Of a stretch of DNA of 64,000 nucleotides, positions 1 through 8,582 are shown one piece after another. Below the pieces are notes generated by a model. It had not been told where the DNA came from. It ran no database searches and saw only the letters and a list, made by a program, of their open reading frames with translations. The translations under genes and the position numbers were made by a program. The first letter of the stretch is position 1, and the number at the start of each line of letters is the position of its first letter. Source of the DNA: Plantactinospora endophytica (lineage in GTDB: Bacteria > Actinomycetota > Actinomycetes > Mycobacteriales > Micromonosporaceae). Location: the NCBI RefSeq assembly GCF_016862915.1, contig NZ_BONW01000017.1:1-64000 (forward strand), in the 5' to 3' direction.

Positions 1-804
1 CTCCAGCAGCGCGAGTACCGCCACCGGGTTCTCGACGTGGGCGTTGTGCCCCAAACCGGGCAGCGTGTGGGTCGACCTCGCCAACCGGGCCAACTCGGCA
101 TCGGCGACCATCGGATCCTGCTCGCCCCGGGCCAGCAGCACGGGAGCGGCCACCGCTGCCAGCAGCCGAGCCATCTCCGGTGCGCCGACGCCGAACGCCC
201 GGGGATCCATCGCCAACCGCCACCGGCCGTCCCCGTCGGGCACGATTCCGGCATCCACCGCCGGATCGTCCGGTTCGAGCAGGCCGGTCAGGCCCGACAC
301 CCGGAGGTACCGTTGCGCGGCCTCGGCCCGGGAGTCGTACCAGACGACCGGGCGGGCGGCCAGCGCGTCGGTCTTGGCCAACTCGTCCGGTGTCCAGCCG
401 ACCTTCACGCCGAGCCCGATCACCCGCTCGACCGACCACCCGGGCAGATCGGCACCGTTCCCGACGGCACCGCCTGCGCCGCGACCGGCCAGGGCCAGGC
501 CGACCGCACCGCCCAGCGAGTGTCCGAGCACCACCACCCGGTCGCCGGGGTGCAGCAACCCGGCAAGACCGGCGGCAAACGAGTCGAAGGAGTACCTGTC
601 GAGCGGGGTGGAGCCGCCGTGCCCGGGCAGGTCCGGGGCCAGCCACCGGCCCGGCCAGCGATCGTCGAGCAGTTCGGCCCAGCCCCGCCACACGTCCCCG
701 GTCGCACCCATCCCGTGCAACAGCAGCAGTACCGGCTGACCCGCACCGCCGCCGAGACCGACCCGTACGCCCGGGGTCGCCGGGCCACCCCCACCCGTCG
801 TCAT
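1..804 (-). CDS. alpha/beta hydrolase (3' end outside window)
   Basis: Cytoplasmic alpha/beta-hydrolase fold enzyme; the substrate cannot be told. About 268 residues are visible. An oxyanion-hole HG motif (HGMGATGDVW, residues 30-39) is followed by the nucleophile elbow GHSLGG (Ser96), an acid candidate in GEQDP (Asp230) and the catalytic His in GLGHNAHVEN (His253). The whole triad is therefore present, and only the last residues lie beyond base 1. The ATG at 802-804 starts a Gly-rich stretch just before the first beta strand. The gene lies 48 bases downstream of the lyase gene on the same strand, so the two may be co-transcribed. A hydrolase/esterase is sure; a more specific name (lipase, haloperoxidase-like, epoxide hydrolase-like) is not. 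Confidence 0.85.
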   Translation of the reverse strand, partial: MTTGGGGPATPGVRVGLGGGAGQPVLLLLHGMGATGDVWRGWAELLDDRWPGRWLAPDLPGHGGSTPLDRYSFDSFAAGLAGLLHPGDRVVVLGHSLGGAVGLALAGRGAGGAVGNGADLPGWSVERVIGLGVKVGWTPDELAKTDALAARPVVWYDSRAEAAQRYLRVSGLTGLLEPDDPAVDAGIVPDGDGRWRLAMDPRAFGVGAPEMARLLAAVAAPVLLARGEQDPMVADAELARLARSTHTLPGLGHNAHVENPVAVLALLE

Positions 805-852
805 GTCGAGCAGTGTGCCACCGGCGGCCGGCGTACCGTCCACTCAGCAGTG

Positions 853-2025
853 TCAGCGCAGCGCGGCGGCCATCCGGCGGACGGCCTCGGTGATCAGCTC
901 CGGGGAGGTTCCCAGGTTGAACCGGGCGTGTCCGGCCCCGCCGGTACCGAAGAACGGCCCGGAAACCAGCGCGACCCGCCCCCGCTCCAGGAACACCTCC
1001 GCCGGGTCGGCCGGGGCGCCGTCGGTGCCGGCCGGCAGGGCCAGTTCCCGGCAGTCCAACCAGGTGAGGTAGGTGCCCTCCGGCGCCCGGTAGCGCACGG
1101 CCGGCAGGTGCTCGGCGAGCAGGTCGCCGAGGAGGCGGCGGTTCAGGTCGAGGCCGGCCATCAGCTCGTCGAGCCACGGGCCGCCGTAACGCAGCGCGGC
1201 GGTGTGCGCGATCGCGCCGAGGTGACTCGCCCCGTCGCCGGCCACCTTCGGCATCCGGGCCAGGTCGTCGACGGCGCCCGGCCCGGCGACCGCCAGCGCC
1301 GCCTTGATCCCGGCCAGGTTCCACGCCTTCGACGCGGAATAGAGCGCGAGGCCGCGTTCAGCGCCGGGCATCGAGAGGTACGGCCGGAAGGTCACGTCCG
1401 GATAGATCAGCGGGGCGTGGATCTCGTCCACCACGACGCGTACGCCGTGCCGGTCGGCCAGCTCGATCACCATCGCGAGTTCGTCGGCGGTGTGCACGGT
1501 GCCGGTCGGGTTGTGCGGGCTGCACAGCAGGTAGGCGGCCTGCCGACCACCGGCGACGGCCTCGGCGAAGGCCCGGTCCAGGGCGTCCGGGTCGAGCCGG
1601 TACTCCGCGTTCAGCGGCGCCTCGACGATCCGTCGGTCGGCAATACTGCGGATGAAGTCGTAGAACGGTGGATAGACCGGCGGGTTGATCACGACGGCGT
1701 CGCCGTACCCGGTGACCAGCCGCAGCATCTCCACCACGCCGAGCATGACGTCCGGGACCAGCCTGGTGTGTTCGATCTTCGGAGCCCAGCCCCAGCGTTC
1801 CCGGGCGAACCCGGCGAGCGCCGAGGCGTAGTCCGTACCGTCGAGTGGGTAGCCGGTGTCACCCAGCGCGACCGCCTCGGTCAGCGCCTGCGCGACCGGC
1901 TCGGCGAGCGGCACGTCCAGCTCGGCGACCCAGAGCGGAAGGACGTCCGCCGGATACCGCCGCCACTTCTCGCTGGTGCGGCGTCGCAGGTCGGCCAGGG
2001 AGAGTGTCTGCAAGGGGTTGCCCAC
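853..2025 (-). CDS. MalY/PatB-type PLP-dependent aminotransferase / C-S lyase
   Basis: Fold-type I pyridoxal-phosphate enzyme of about 390 residues, the usual length of the MalY/PatB family. These enzymes cleave cystathionine and related C-S substrates or act as aminotransferases. Seen: an N-terminal [13 protein letters not shown], the substrate-binding SPHNPTGTV (about 169-177), DEIHAPL (Asp200, contacts the PLP pyridine nitrogen) and [10 protein letters not shown] with the Schiff-base lysine Lys233. The reading frame stays open far upstream, but family homology begins at GNPLQTLSL, so the GTG at 2023-2025 was chosen. It is divergent from the cyclase gene with an 80-base gap. No Met-regulon signal was recognised. 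Confidence 0.85.
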   Translation of the reverse strand: MGNPLQTLSLADLRRRTSEKWRRYPADVLPLWVAELDVPLAEPVAQALTEAVALGDTGYPLDGTDYASALAGFARERWGWAPKIEHTRLVPDVMLGVVEMLRLVTGYGDAVVINPPVYPPFYDFIRSIADRRIVEAPLNAEYRLDPDALDRAFAEAVAGGRQAAYLLCSPHNPTGTVHTADELAMVIELADRHGVRVVVDEIHAPLIYPDVTFRPYLSMPGAERGLALYSASKAWNLAGIKAALAVAGPGAVDDLARMPKVAGDGASHLGAIAHTAALRYGGPWLDELMAGLDLNRRLLGDLLAEHLPAVRYRAPEGTYLTWLDCRELALPAGTDGAPADPAEVFLERGRVALVSGPFFGTGGAGHARFNLGTSPELITEAVRRMAAALR

Positions 2026-2104
2026 CAGGCCACGGTACCCGCCCGAGGCGGGATACCCTGCCTGCGTTGCCTGGGAGCGCGTGACCGGAGGAGTCGATGC
2101 GGGG

Positions 2105-3061
2105 ATGACGGCGGAGCGACAGATGCCCACCCGGGACGACGTGCTCGGATATTTCGACACGCTGTCGAACTGGGGACGGTGGGGCGACGACGACGAGCTC
2201 GGGACCCTCAACCACATCACCGACGACGTCCGGCTGGCGGCGGCGCGGGCCGTGCGCCACGGCAGGAGCGTGTCGTGCGCGTGGGAGGTCACCGTACCGG
2301 CAGAGATGGAGCGGTCGACGACGACGTGCCCGTGCGCCGCCGAGATGCCGGGTGCCGAGAACATGCCGGTGGCCGAATTCCACGCCGACCGGCGCTGGGG
2401 CTTCTCGTCCGAGCGGCTGGGCATCTCGTTCCACGGCAACACGATCACCCACGTCGACTCGCCGTGCCACCTGTACTGGGACGGCACGATGTACAACGGG
2501 CGGTCGCACTCGCTGGTCGACCCCGCGACGGGATCGGGGTGGGCGGCCGTCACGGCGGCGGCGAACGGGATCGTCACGCGTGGTGTCCTGCTGGACGTCG
2601 CGAGGGTCCGCGACGTGCCGTGGTTGGAACCGGGGCAGGGTGTGTTCCCCGAGGACCTCGAAGAGGCCGAGCGTCGCCAGGGTGTGCGGGTGCGCTCCGG
2701 TGACGCCGTACTACTGCGGACCGGCTACGGCCGCGCCCGGCACGAGAGCGGCCCGGCCGGCGGTTTCACGCAGGCCGGCTGGCACGCGTCCTGCCTGCCG
2801 TGGCTGCGTGACCGGGAGGTCGCACTGATCGGCGCCGACACCCCGCAGGACGTTCAGCCGTCGGGGTACGAAGGCGTGTTGATGCCGGTGCACGCGGTGG
2901 GCCTCGTCGCCATGGGTCTGTGGCTGCTCGACAACTGCGACCTGGAGGCGTGCGCGACCACGGCCGCCGAGCTCGGCCAGTGGGACTTCCAGCTCGCGAT
3001 CGCGCCGGTCCGCCTCGCCGGTACGTCCGGCAGCCCGGTCAACCCGATCGCCACGTTCTGA
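2105..3061 (+). CDS. cyclase family protein (kynurenine formamidase-like metal hydrolase)
   Basis: Putative metal-dependent hydrolase of the cyclase family (PF04199), which includes bacterial kynurenine formamidases and isatin hydrolases. It has 318 residues. The family metal-site signature appears as [13 protein letters not shown], with His110, His116, Asp118 and His122 as expected ligands. A GGAGGA stretch at 2087-2092 precedes the chosen ATG by 12 bases; an in-frame GTG at 2081 lies before that ribosome site and was not used. Neighbours give no tryptophan-degradation context, so the substrate is open. It converges on a hypothetical gene across a region with large nested inverted repeats. 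Confidence 0.82.
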   Translation: MTAERQMPTRDDVLGYFDTLSNWGRWGDDDELGTLNHITDDVRLAAARAVRHGRSVSCAWEVTVPAEMERSTTTCPCAAEMPGAENMPVAEFHADRRWGFSSERLGISFHGNTITHVDSPCHLYWDGTMYNGRSHSLVDPATGSGWAAVTAAANGIVTRGVLLDVARVRDVPWLEPGQGVFPEDLEEAERRQGVRVRSGDAVLLRTGYGRARHESGPAGGFTQAGWHASCLPWLRDREVALIGADTPQDVQPSGYEGVLMPVHAVGLVAMGLWLLDNCDLEACATTAAELGQWDFQLAIAPVRLAGTSGSPVNPIATF

Positions 3062-3097
3062 CGCCCGACGCCGGCGGACACACTCTCCCGCGCGCAC

Positions 3098-3182
3098 ACT
3101 GTCGAGCTGGGTGCACAGACGGGGCGGCTGTCGAACTACCACCTCGACAGCGGTGGGCGCACAAGCGGGGCAGCTCGACAGT
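3098..3182. repeat. nested inverted repeats between convergent genes
   Basis: The outer arms are perfect 12-mers, ACTGTCGAGCTG (3098-3109) and CAGCTCGACAGT (3171-3182). The inner arms are perfect 8-mers, GCTGTCGA (3127-3134) and TCGACAGC (3144-3151), with a 9-base loop. The stretches between outer and inner arms resemble each other as direct copies (GGTG..CACA..CGGGG). It could act as a bidirectional terminator or be a small mobile-type repeat; no T-tract follows. Confidence 0.6.
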
Positions 3183-3232
3183 CTGCGGAGGAGACGGTCC
3201 CAGCCAGCCTGTCTCGGCCGGGTTTGTGCCGG

Positions 3233-3778
3233 TCAGGCGTTGGCGGTCGGGCCGAACACCCGGATGCGGTCGAGGGGAGAGTCGGTCGCCTCGTCGCCGA
3301 ACAGTTCGGCGACGAGGTCCCGGGGACTCGGCAACAACGAGGCGCTCGGCAGCAACGGGGCCCGCCGCTGCCTCCCGTGCCGCCACTCGGTGTCCCAGCC
3401 GCCGTCGCTGTGGATCGCGAACCCGTCCGGCAGCAGCCGGTGACACCGGAGCAGGATCGCGGTGACGGCGAGGTCGTAGGGATGGCGTCCGGTCTTGCAG
3501 AAGTTGACGAGCCTGCCGTCGTCGCCCTCGAACCGGCGGACGGGCCAGCGCGGCGCGATCACCAACGGCTCACCGTCCTCTTCGTCCGCCACGCTGCCGT
3601 TGACGGCGATGACCTCGTACTCCGCCGGCAGAGATCCGCCGAACGGATCTCGGCGCAGCCGTACGCCGGCCGCCTCCACCCGGTCGAGGATCAGCGCCGC
3701 GTCCGCCCGCATCCGTGGCCAGGCAGCGCGGAACCCGTCACTGCGCGGGAAGTACGAGAAGTAGTGGGTGTAGCCCAT
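3233..3778 (-). CDS. conserved hypothetical protein (MGYTHYF start)
   Basis: Protein of 181 residues with no recognised catalytic motif. It opens with MGYTHYFSYFPRSD, a start seen in small actinobacterial and phage-associated hypothetical proteins. It contains a hydrophobic strand-rich middle part with VIAVNGS and a GFAIHSDGGWDTEW segment. There is no signal peptide or membrane helix, so it is probably cytoplasmic. The frame is open further upstream, but the ATG at 3776-3778 was chosen because it begins the compact protein. It is divergent from the next hypothetical gene with a 143-base gap. Function unknown. Confidence 0.65.
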   Translation of the reverse strand: MGYTHYFSYFPRSDGFRAAWPRMRADAALILDRVEAAGVRLRRDPFGGSLPAEYEVIAVNGSVADEEDGEPLVIAPRWPVRRFEGDDGRLVNFCKTGRHPYDLAVTAILLRCHRLLPDGFAIHSDGGWDTEWRHGRQRRAPLLPSASLLPSPRDLVAELFGDEATDSPLDRIRVFGPTANA

Positions 3779-3921
3779 GCGACGGATTGTCGCGCGGTCC
3801 GGGCCGACCGGGTGCCCCGACCAAGCTTGGGAGCCCCGGCGGGTCATCACCACCGACCGCCACGAGCAGGGAGAATCTGCGGTGTAGTGGCAGGCAGCAC
3901 CGTGATCCAGGAGCAGCCGCG

Positions 3922-4263
3922 ATGGAACGACCCGAGCTGATCGCCGCACTCCGGCGCGGAACGATGCTGGTGGCACCCTGGCCGGCTGTACGCCCCGCCT
4001 GGCGGGCGTGGGTGTCGGTGGCCGGACCCGGCGAGCGGGACGACCGACCTGGCTGGCGCAACCACGAACTCACGCTCTACTGGCAGATCCGCGAGTGGGA
4101 TCCGGTCTACATCGCACAGGACCTGTGCTGGGCCGAGGACGACGGCATGCACGCCCTCGACCGGCACACCTCGGCCGGCGAGGACCAACTCTGGACGAGG
4201 ATCGACCGGTACGGCGGCTGCGCCGCGTTCACCTATCCCTGGTACACGGAATTTCCCGGCTGA
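3922..4263 (+). CDS. small Trp-rich hypothetical protein
   Basis: Protein of 113 residues, rich in Trp (nine or more) and acidic residues, with motifs such as LYWQIREWDPVY and FTYPWYTEFPG. No family recognised. An AGGAG at about 3909-3913 sits 8 bases before the chosen ATG. Its last 35 bases overlap the 3' end of the convergent DUF397 gene. No signal peptide or membrane segment. A coding call is favoured by the good ribosome site and the non-repetitive, globular-looking sequence. Confidence 0.6.
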   Translation: MERPELIAALRRGTMLVAPWPAVRPAWRAWVSVAGPGERDDRPGWRNHELTLYWQIREWDPVYIAQDLCWAEDDGMHALDRHTSAGEDQLWTRIDRYGGCAAFTYPWYTEFPG

Positions 4264-4429
4264 CGAACGCCCGCCACGCCTCAGGAGCGAACACCAGCAC
4301 CGGCCCGCCCTGATCCTTACTGTCCCGAACCCCGACCACCCCGGACAGGTTCGTCGCCACCTCGACACAGGCGGCCTGGTTGGAACCGCTGCGGCTGCTC
4401 TTACGCCAGCACGCGGCATTCAGATCCAT
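4229..4429 (-). CDS. DUF397 domain protein
   Basis: Small protein of 66 residues of the DUF397 family: it starts MDLNAACWRKSSRSGSNQ and carries VGVRDSKDQGGPVLVF, the family core. DUF397 proteins are typically encoded directly after an XRE/DUF5753 regulator in actinomycetes, where the pairs have been linked to development and have been proposed to act like toxin-antitoxin or sigma/anti-sigma pairs. Here the start overlaps the regulator's 3' end by 10 bases, indicating translational coupling. The role in this organism is inferred from that pairing only. Confidence 0.85.
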   Translation of the reverse strand: MDLNAACWRKSSRSGSNQAACVEVATNLSGVVGVRDSKDQGGPVLVFAPEAWRAFVSREIPCTRDR

Positions 4430-5232
4430 GTCTTCGCCACCTTCGATAGCAACTCGGTCGACTGCGAGAGGGTCAGAGCTTCGGCGAGGGTGTCTTCCCA
4501 GTGGTCGCGCACCTCGGCCACGTCATCCGGGCGTTCTACCATCTGGCCCTGGAGGCGGTTGTCGAGAAACACGACCTCATCGCGTCCCGGCAGCGTCGCG
4601 ATGATGAACGGCCCGCCGAGCCCAGGGTACGCGCCGACGTTCGACGGCACGACGTGGATCCGTGTGCGGCGGCGGGCCTCGTTGAGCCGGACGAGGTGGA
4701 AGAGCTGCTCCCGCATCACCGCCGATCCGCCGACAGCGCGGTGCAGCACAGCCTCGTCCAACACTGCGACGAGCTGCGGCGGCGTGTCGCCGGAAAGGCG
4801 TTCCTGGCGCTTCATCCGGGCCGCCACACGAGTCTCCACCTCCTCGGCGCTCAGCCGTCCATCCGCTGCGAAGATCGCTCGGGCGTATGCATCGGTCTGG
4901 AGCAGACCGGGCACCCAGGCCAGTTCGAACCAACGCAGGAAGGTGGCCTGCTGCTCAACGTTGATCACCTTTCTCAGCCAGGGTGGCGCGCTATCGGATT
5001 CGATCACCCGCTTGAGCATTCGCATGAACAGGCCCCCGGTGTTGAAGCGCTTGTCGACGGCGGTGAGGTAGTCCTCCTTCGGCGGCCGGGTGCCGATCTC
5101 CACCGCGCTCACGTGCGAACCCGAATAGTTGATCAATTTGCCGAAGTCGTCCTGGTTGAGTTTCATGCTCAGGCGCAGGTGCCGTAACTCGTCGAGCAGG
5201 AACTCCGCCGCCGATGTCCCCACGTTCCCCAC
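4420..5232 (-). CDS. XRE-family HTH regulator with DUF5753
   Basis: Transcriptional regulator of 270 residues. Residues 8-65 form an XRE-type helix-turn-helix (LRLSMKLNQDDFGKLINYS, then SHVSAVEIGTR). Residues about 90-265 form the DUF5753 C-terminal domain, recognised by FELAWVPGLLQTDAYARAIF and the later VPSNVGAYPGLGGPF. It is the usual upstream partner of DUF397, which follows with a 10-base overlap. A candidate sigma-70-like promoter lies about 95 bases upstream. The two small genes on the other strand (58 and 103 residues) are divergent from it and could be targets. Confidence 0.9.
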   Translation of the reverse strand: MGNVGTSAAEFLLDELRHLRLSMKLNQDDFGKLINYSGSHVSAVEIGTRPPKEDYLTAVDKRFNTGGLFMRMLKRVIESDSAPPWLRKVINVEQQATFLRWFELAWVPGLLQTDAYARAIFAADGRLSAEEVETRVAARMKRQERLSGDTPPQLVAVLDEAVLHRAVGGSAVMREQLFHLVRLNEARRRTRIHVVPSNVGAYPGLGGPFIIATLPGRDEVVFLDNRLQGQMVERPDDVAEVRDHWEDTLAEALTLSQSTELLSKVAKTWI

Positions 5233-5328
5233 AGCCTTCCCCCACTTCCGCCGACCGACACCACAGCGCCACCACCAGGGAAAACAGCCGGTCTTCCGGC
5301 ACGCTCCGGACGCCGATAACGGCTATCG

Positions 5329-5358
5329 ATCGTAGTGGTGTCCATAGCAGAGTGTCAG
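5329..5358 (-). promoter_or_regulatory. candidate promoter for XRE/DUF5753-DUF397 operon
   Basis: On the minus strand CTGACA (5358-5353) and TACGAT (5334-5329) are separated by 18 bases. Both resemble the -35 and -10 consensus. The predicted 5' leader is about 90 bases. Pattern match only. Confidence 0.4.
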
Positions 5359-5417
5359 CAACCAAACCGCGCGGGGGCGTCCAGGAATTGACCTTCAGAT
5401 TCGGAGGGAGCCCGTCC

Positions 5418-5594
5418 GTGAAGTGGCTGCGCCGTACCCTCGAAGAACATCGCGCGGACTGGCGCCGGTTGTGGCGTTACTGCCGGTGCGGACGGCGGTG
5501 GTATTGCCCGGGTCCGCCGTCGCGGAGCCCGCACCGACCGACGAACCCGGGCCATTTCCTCATCCACAGCCGTCGGCCCGGGGCCGCCCGATGA
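5418..5594 (+). CDS. small Cys/Arg-rich protein, upstream partner of next gene
   Basis: Protein of 58 residues starting at GTG, preceded by GGAGGG with 9-base spacing. The N-terminal half is basic and amphipathic (MKWLRRTLEEHRADWRRLW) followed by YCRCGRRWYCPG, with three cysteines that could bind a metal. Its TGA overlaps the ATG of the next gene (ATGA), so the two are translationally coupled. It is annotated on spacing, ribosome site and coupling; no function is known. Confidence 0.6.
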   Translation: MKWLRRTLEEHRADWRRLWRYCRCGRRWYCPGPPSRSPHRPTNPGHFLIHSRRPGAAR

Positions 5595-5902
5595 GCAGCG
5601 TCGAGCCACGGTCGGCCCGACCCCATCTGCCGCAGCGGCCGATCTGGCTCTGCCGGGTCTGCGTACTGGAGTGGCCCTGCCCCACCGCGCGCACCCTGCT
5701 GCCGGTCGAGCACGAGGCCGACCCGTTGACCCTGCACGTCTACCTGGCCACGATGCTCCAGGCGGCGACCGAGGACCTGTACCGGCTCAACCCGGACACG
5801 GCACCGGACCCGACCCGGATGTACGCCCGCTTCCTGGGCTGGGTCCGGCCGCGCCTGTTGATCACCCGCGCCCGTCGGCTACGGCATCTGGACGGGATAT
5901 GA
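5591..5902 (+). CDS. small hypothetical protein with CxxC-like motif
   Basis: Protein of 103 residues. It begins MSSVEPRSARPHLPQ and contains WLCRVCVLEWPC (three Cys within 10 residues), then a helical segment (LHVYLATMLQAATEDLYRL) and a basic C-terminus. The start overlaps the stop of the 58-residue gene. Its last 24 bases overlap the convergent gene at 5879. The WLCRVC motif suggests a small metal or redox site, but no function is known. Confidence 0.65.
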   Translation: MSSVEPRSARPHLPQRPIWLCRVCVLEWPCPTARTLLPVEHEADPLTLHVYLATMLQAATEDLYRLNPDTAPDPTRMYARFLGWVRPRLLITRARRLRHLDGI

Positions 5903-6451
5903 CCCCGGCCCGTACGGCATCGAACTCGGCTGCACCGGATAGGTCTCCCGGCGTTCGGCCTGGGCGAACCCGGCGGACCGGCTGTTCACCTGCGGCCAGC
6001 CGCCGGCCTCGTGGAACAGCCGCAGCGCGGTCGCGACGACCTCGGCCAGCGACTCGTTCGCCTCGATCTCGATGGTGGCGCCGGGGGTGTCGATCCGGAC
6101 CTTGGTCGGGTTGGCCGAGTTGTCGCCCAACGACCTCGCCGCCGCCGATTCGGCCGGCGCCGGTTCCCTGCCGTCCGGCGCCGGCGCCGGCGTCGCGGCA
6201 TGCGGGGTCGGGGCGTCGGCCGCGATCGGGACCTCCGGCGTCGCGGGGCTGGCCGGGACCTCCGGCGGCGAGGTCTCGGGCGCCGGTGAGGTTTCCGGCA
6301 CGACCGGTGGTGCGATCTCCGGCGGTGCCGGCTGGGCGGGGACCGAGCCGGCGGACGACACGGGTCGGGCTGGTTCGGCTCGGGTTGGCTCCGTTGTCAC
6401 CCGGTCATTGTCGGGCCGGGCCGCGCCGCTCCGCCATGGCGTCCCCGGCAC
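5879..6451 (-). CDS. hypothetical protein with Pro/Ala-rich linker and conserved C-terminus
   Basis: Protein of 190 residues. Residues about 20-110 are a Pro/Ala/Glu-rich low-complexity region. The folded part is a short beta-alpha unit VRIDTPGATIEIEANESL followed by AEVVATALRLFHEAGGW, resembling a small ligand- or protein-binding module. The GTG at 6449-6451 was chosen because GAGGAGG lies 7 bases upstream; an in-frame GTG at 6400 lacks a ribosome site. It lies 37 bases after the ABC exporter on the same strand, so probably the same operon. Function unknown. Confidence 0.6.
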   Translation of the reverse strand: MPGTPWRSGAARPDNDRVTTEPTRAEPARPVSSAGSVPAQPAPPEIAPPVVPETSPAPETSPPEVPASPATPEVPIAADAPTPHAATPAPAPDGREPAPAESAAARSLGDNSANPTKVRIDTPGATIEIEANESLAEVVATALRLFHEAGGWPQVNSRSAGFAQAERRETYPVQPSSMPYGPGSYPVQMP

Positions 6452-6488
6452 CGTCCGCCTCCTCGACGGCCAACCGGTCCCCCGTGGA

Positions 6489-8399
6489 TCAGCCGGCGAC
6501 CAGTGCCGCGTCCCGCTCGACCGGGGTCGGGAGCTGGTCCTGCTGGTCGAACTGGGTCCGGTACAGCTCCTGGTAGCGGCCACCGACGGCGAGCAGTTCG
6601 TCGTGGGTGCCGCGCTCGACGATCCGGCCCTCCTCGACCACCAGGATCTGGTCGGCGGCCCGTACGGTGGAGAGCCGGTGCGCGATCACCAGCGCCGTAC
6701 GGTCGGCCAGTGCCTCACCGAGCGCCGCCTGCACTGCCGCCTCGGAGGTGGAGTCGAGGTGTGCGGTCGCCTCGTCCAGGATCACCACCCGGGGCCGGGC
6801 CAACAGCAGTCGGGCGATGGTCAGCCGCTGCCGCTCGCCGCCGGAGAGCCGGTAGCCGCGCTCGCCGACCACCGTGTCGAGCCCGTCGGGCAGGCTCTCG
6901 ATCAGGTCTGCGAGCCTCGCCCGGCGCAGCGAGTCCCACAACTCGTCCTCGGTCGCGCCCGGCCGGGCCAGCAGCAGGTTGGCCCGGATCGTGTCGTGGA
7001 ACAGGTGCCCGTCCTGGGTGACCAGGCCGAGGGTGTCCCGGATCGAGTCGGCGGAGAGATCGCGTACGTCCTGCCCGGCCAGGCGTACGGCACCGGAGTC
7101 GGCGTCGTAGAGCCGGGGTACGAGTTGGGCGATGGTGGACTTGCCGGCCCCCGAGGAGCCGACCAGTGCCACGAGTTGGCCCGGCTCGACCCGGAACGAC
7201 ACGTCGCGCAGCACGTCCACCCCGCCCCGGGTGTCCAGGGTCGCCACCTCCTCCAACGAGGCCAGCGAGACCTTGTCGGCGGCGGGGTAGCCGAAGGTCA
7301 CCGCGTCCAACTCGACCGAGACCGGGCCGTCCGGCACCTGCCGCGCGTCCGGCTTCTCGCTGATCAGCGGTTCGAGGTCGAGGATCTCGAAGACCCGCTC
7401 GAAGCTGACCAGTGCGCTCATCACCTCGACCCGGGCACTGGCCAGCGCGGTCAGCGGGGCGTAGAGCCGGGTGAGCAGCAGGGCGAGCGCGACCACGGCG
7501 CCGGGCTCCAGTTGGCCGCGCAGCGCGTAGAAGCCGCCGAGGCCGTACACCAGGGCCAGGGCCAGCGCCGAGACCAGGGTGAGCGCGGTGATGAAGACCG
7601 ACTGGACCATCGCGGTGCGTACCCCGATGTCGCGGACCCGGCGGGCCCGCTCGGCGAACTCGGCCGACTCCTCCGCCGGCCGGCCGAAGAGCTTGACCAG
7701 GGTGGCACCGGGCGCCGAGAAGCGCTCGGTCATCTGGGTGCTCATCGTCGCGTTGTGGTTGGCCGCCTCGCGCTCCAGCCGGGCCAGCCGGCTGCCCATC
7801 CGGCGGGCCGGCAGCACGAAGACCGGCAGCAGGACCAGCGCCAGCAGGGTGATCCGCCAGGAGATCCCGATCATCACGACCAGGGTGAGCAGCAGCGTGA
7901 CGAGGTTGCCGACCACCCCGGAGAGGGTGTCGGAGAACGCCCGCTGCGCGCCGATGACGTCGTTGTTCAACCGGCTGACCAGGGCACCGGTCCGGGTCCG
8001 GGTGAAGAACGCCACCGGCATCTTCTGCACGTGGTCAAAGACGGCGGTACGCAGGTCGAGGATCAGCCCCTCGCCGATGCTCGCCGACAGGTAGCGGGTC
8101 AGCAGCGCCAGCCCGGCCTCGGCCAGCGCGACGACCCCGATCAGCACGGCGAGCCCGACCACCAGGTCGGTGGAACCGCCCCCGACGATGCCGTCGACGA
8201 CCCGGCCGGCCAGTACCGGCGTGGCCACCGCGAGCACCGCCGTCACCACGCTGAGCAGCAGATAATGGATCAGTCGCCGGCGGTGTGGCCGGGCGAAGCC
8301 GGCGATGCGGCGGAGCGTGGCCATGGAGAACGGACGTCTGTCCTGCTGGGCGTGCATCGCGTGGTACAGCGAGTTCCACGCCGTGACTTCCATGTCCAT
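6489..8399 (-). CDS. ABC exporter, fused membrane and ATPase domains
   Basis: Half-size ABC exporter of 636 residues that would work as a dimer in the membrane. Residues about 35-330 form the six-helix type-1 exporter domain (for example LIHYLLLSVVTAVLAV and LVTLLLTLVVMIGI). The nucleotide-binding domain follows, with Walker A GSSGAGKST (about 413), signature LSGGERQR (about 518), Walker B VVILDEATAHLD and the H-loop IAHRLS. Two in-frame ATGs are close together; the first (8397-8399) has GGGGGAG upstream. Substrate unknown; homologues export lipids, peptides or drugs. Divergent from the glycosyltransferase-like gene. Confidence 0.92.
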   Translation of the reverse strand: MDMEVTAWNSLYHAMHAQQDRRPFSMATLRRIAGFARPHRRRLIHYLLLSVVTAVLAVATPVLAGRVVDGIVGGGSTDLVVGLAVLIGVVALAEAGLALLTRYLSASIGEGLILDLRTAVFDHVQKMPVAFFTRTRTGALVSRLNNDVIGAQRAFSDTLSGVVGNLVTLLLTLVVMIGISWRITLLALVLLPVFVLPARRMGSRLARLEREAANHNATMSTQMTERFSAPGATLVKLFGRPAEESAEFAERARRVRDIGVRTAMVQSVFITALTLVSALALALVYGLGGFYALRGQLEPGAVVALALLLTRLYAPLTALASARVEVMSALVSFERVFEILDLEPLISEKPDARQVPDGPVSVELDAVTFGYPAADKVSLASLEEVATLDTRGGVDVLRDVSFRVEPGQLVALVGSSGAGKSTIAQLVPRLYDADSGAVRLAGQDVRDLSADSIRDTLGLVTQDGHLFHDTIRANLLLARPGATEDELWDSLRRARLADLIESLPDGLDTVVGERGYRLSGGERQRLTIARLLLARPRVVILDEATAHLDSTSEAAVQAALGEALADRTALVIAHRLSTVRAADQILVVEEGRIVERGTHDELLAVGGRYQELYRTQFDQQDQLPTPVERDAALVAG

Positions 8400-8459
8400 C
8401 GTTCGCTCCCCCGGTCGCCACAAAGTCACCGGGACCATACCGGCGCCCACCGACAGTAC

Positions 8460-8481
8460 GACCTCAAGCAATGTCGAGGTC
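8460..8481. promoter_or_regulatory. inverted repeat in divergent promoter region
   Basis: GACCTC (8460-8465) and GAGGTC (8476-8481) form a perfect 6-bp inverted repeat with a 10-base centre, inside the 183-base gap between two divergent genes. Operator-like position; no regulator assigned. Confidence 0.3.
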
Positions 8482-8582
8482 AATCTCCGGCAGGGCTGGC
8501 TGGCCAGTAGCCGGATCAGTCGCCGGGGCTCTCCTCGGGGCGGTCGGGGCTCTCGTCGGGGCAGCACGAAGCTGCTGAACAT

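Noticed and set aside
37-2703. An 888-codon plus-strand frame at the window start
   Set aside because: Shadow of the hydrolase and PLP-lyase genes on the minus strand; it crosses the divergent promoter and part of the cyclase gene.
6072-8510. An 812-codon open frame on the plus strand opposite the ABC exporter
   Set aside because: High-GC codon bias leaves the antisense frame open. The product is Gln/Arg/His-rich low complexity with no domain, while the minus strand encodes a complete exporter.
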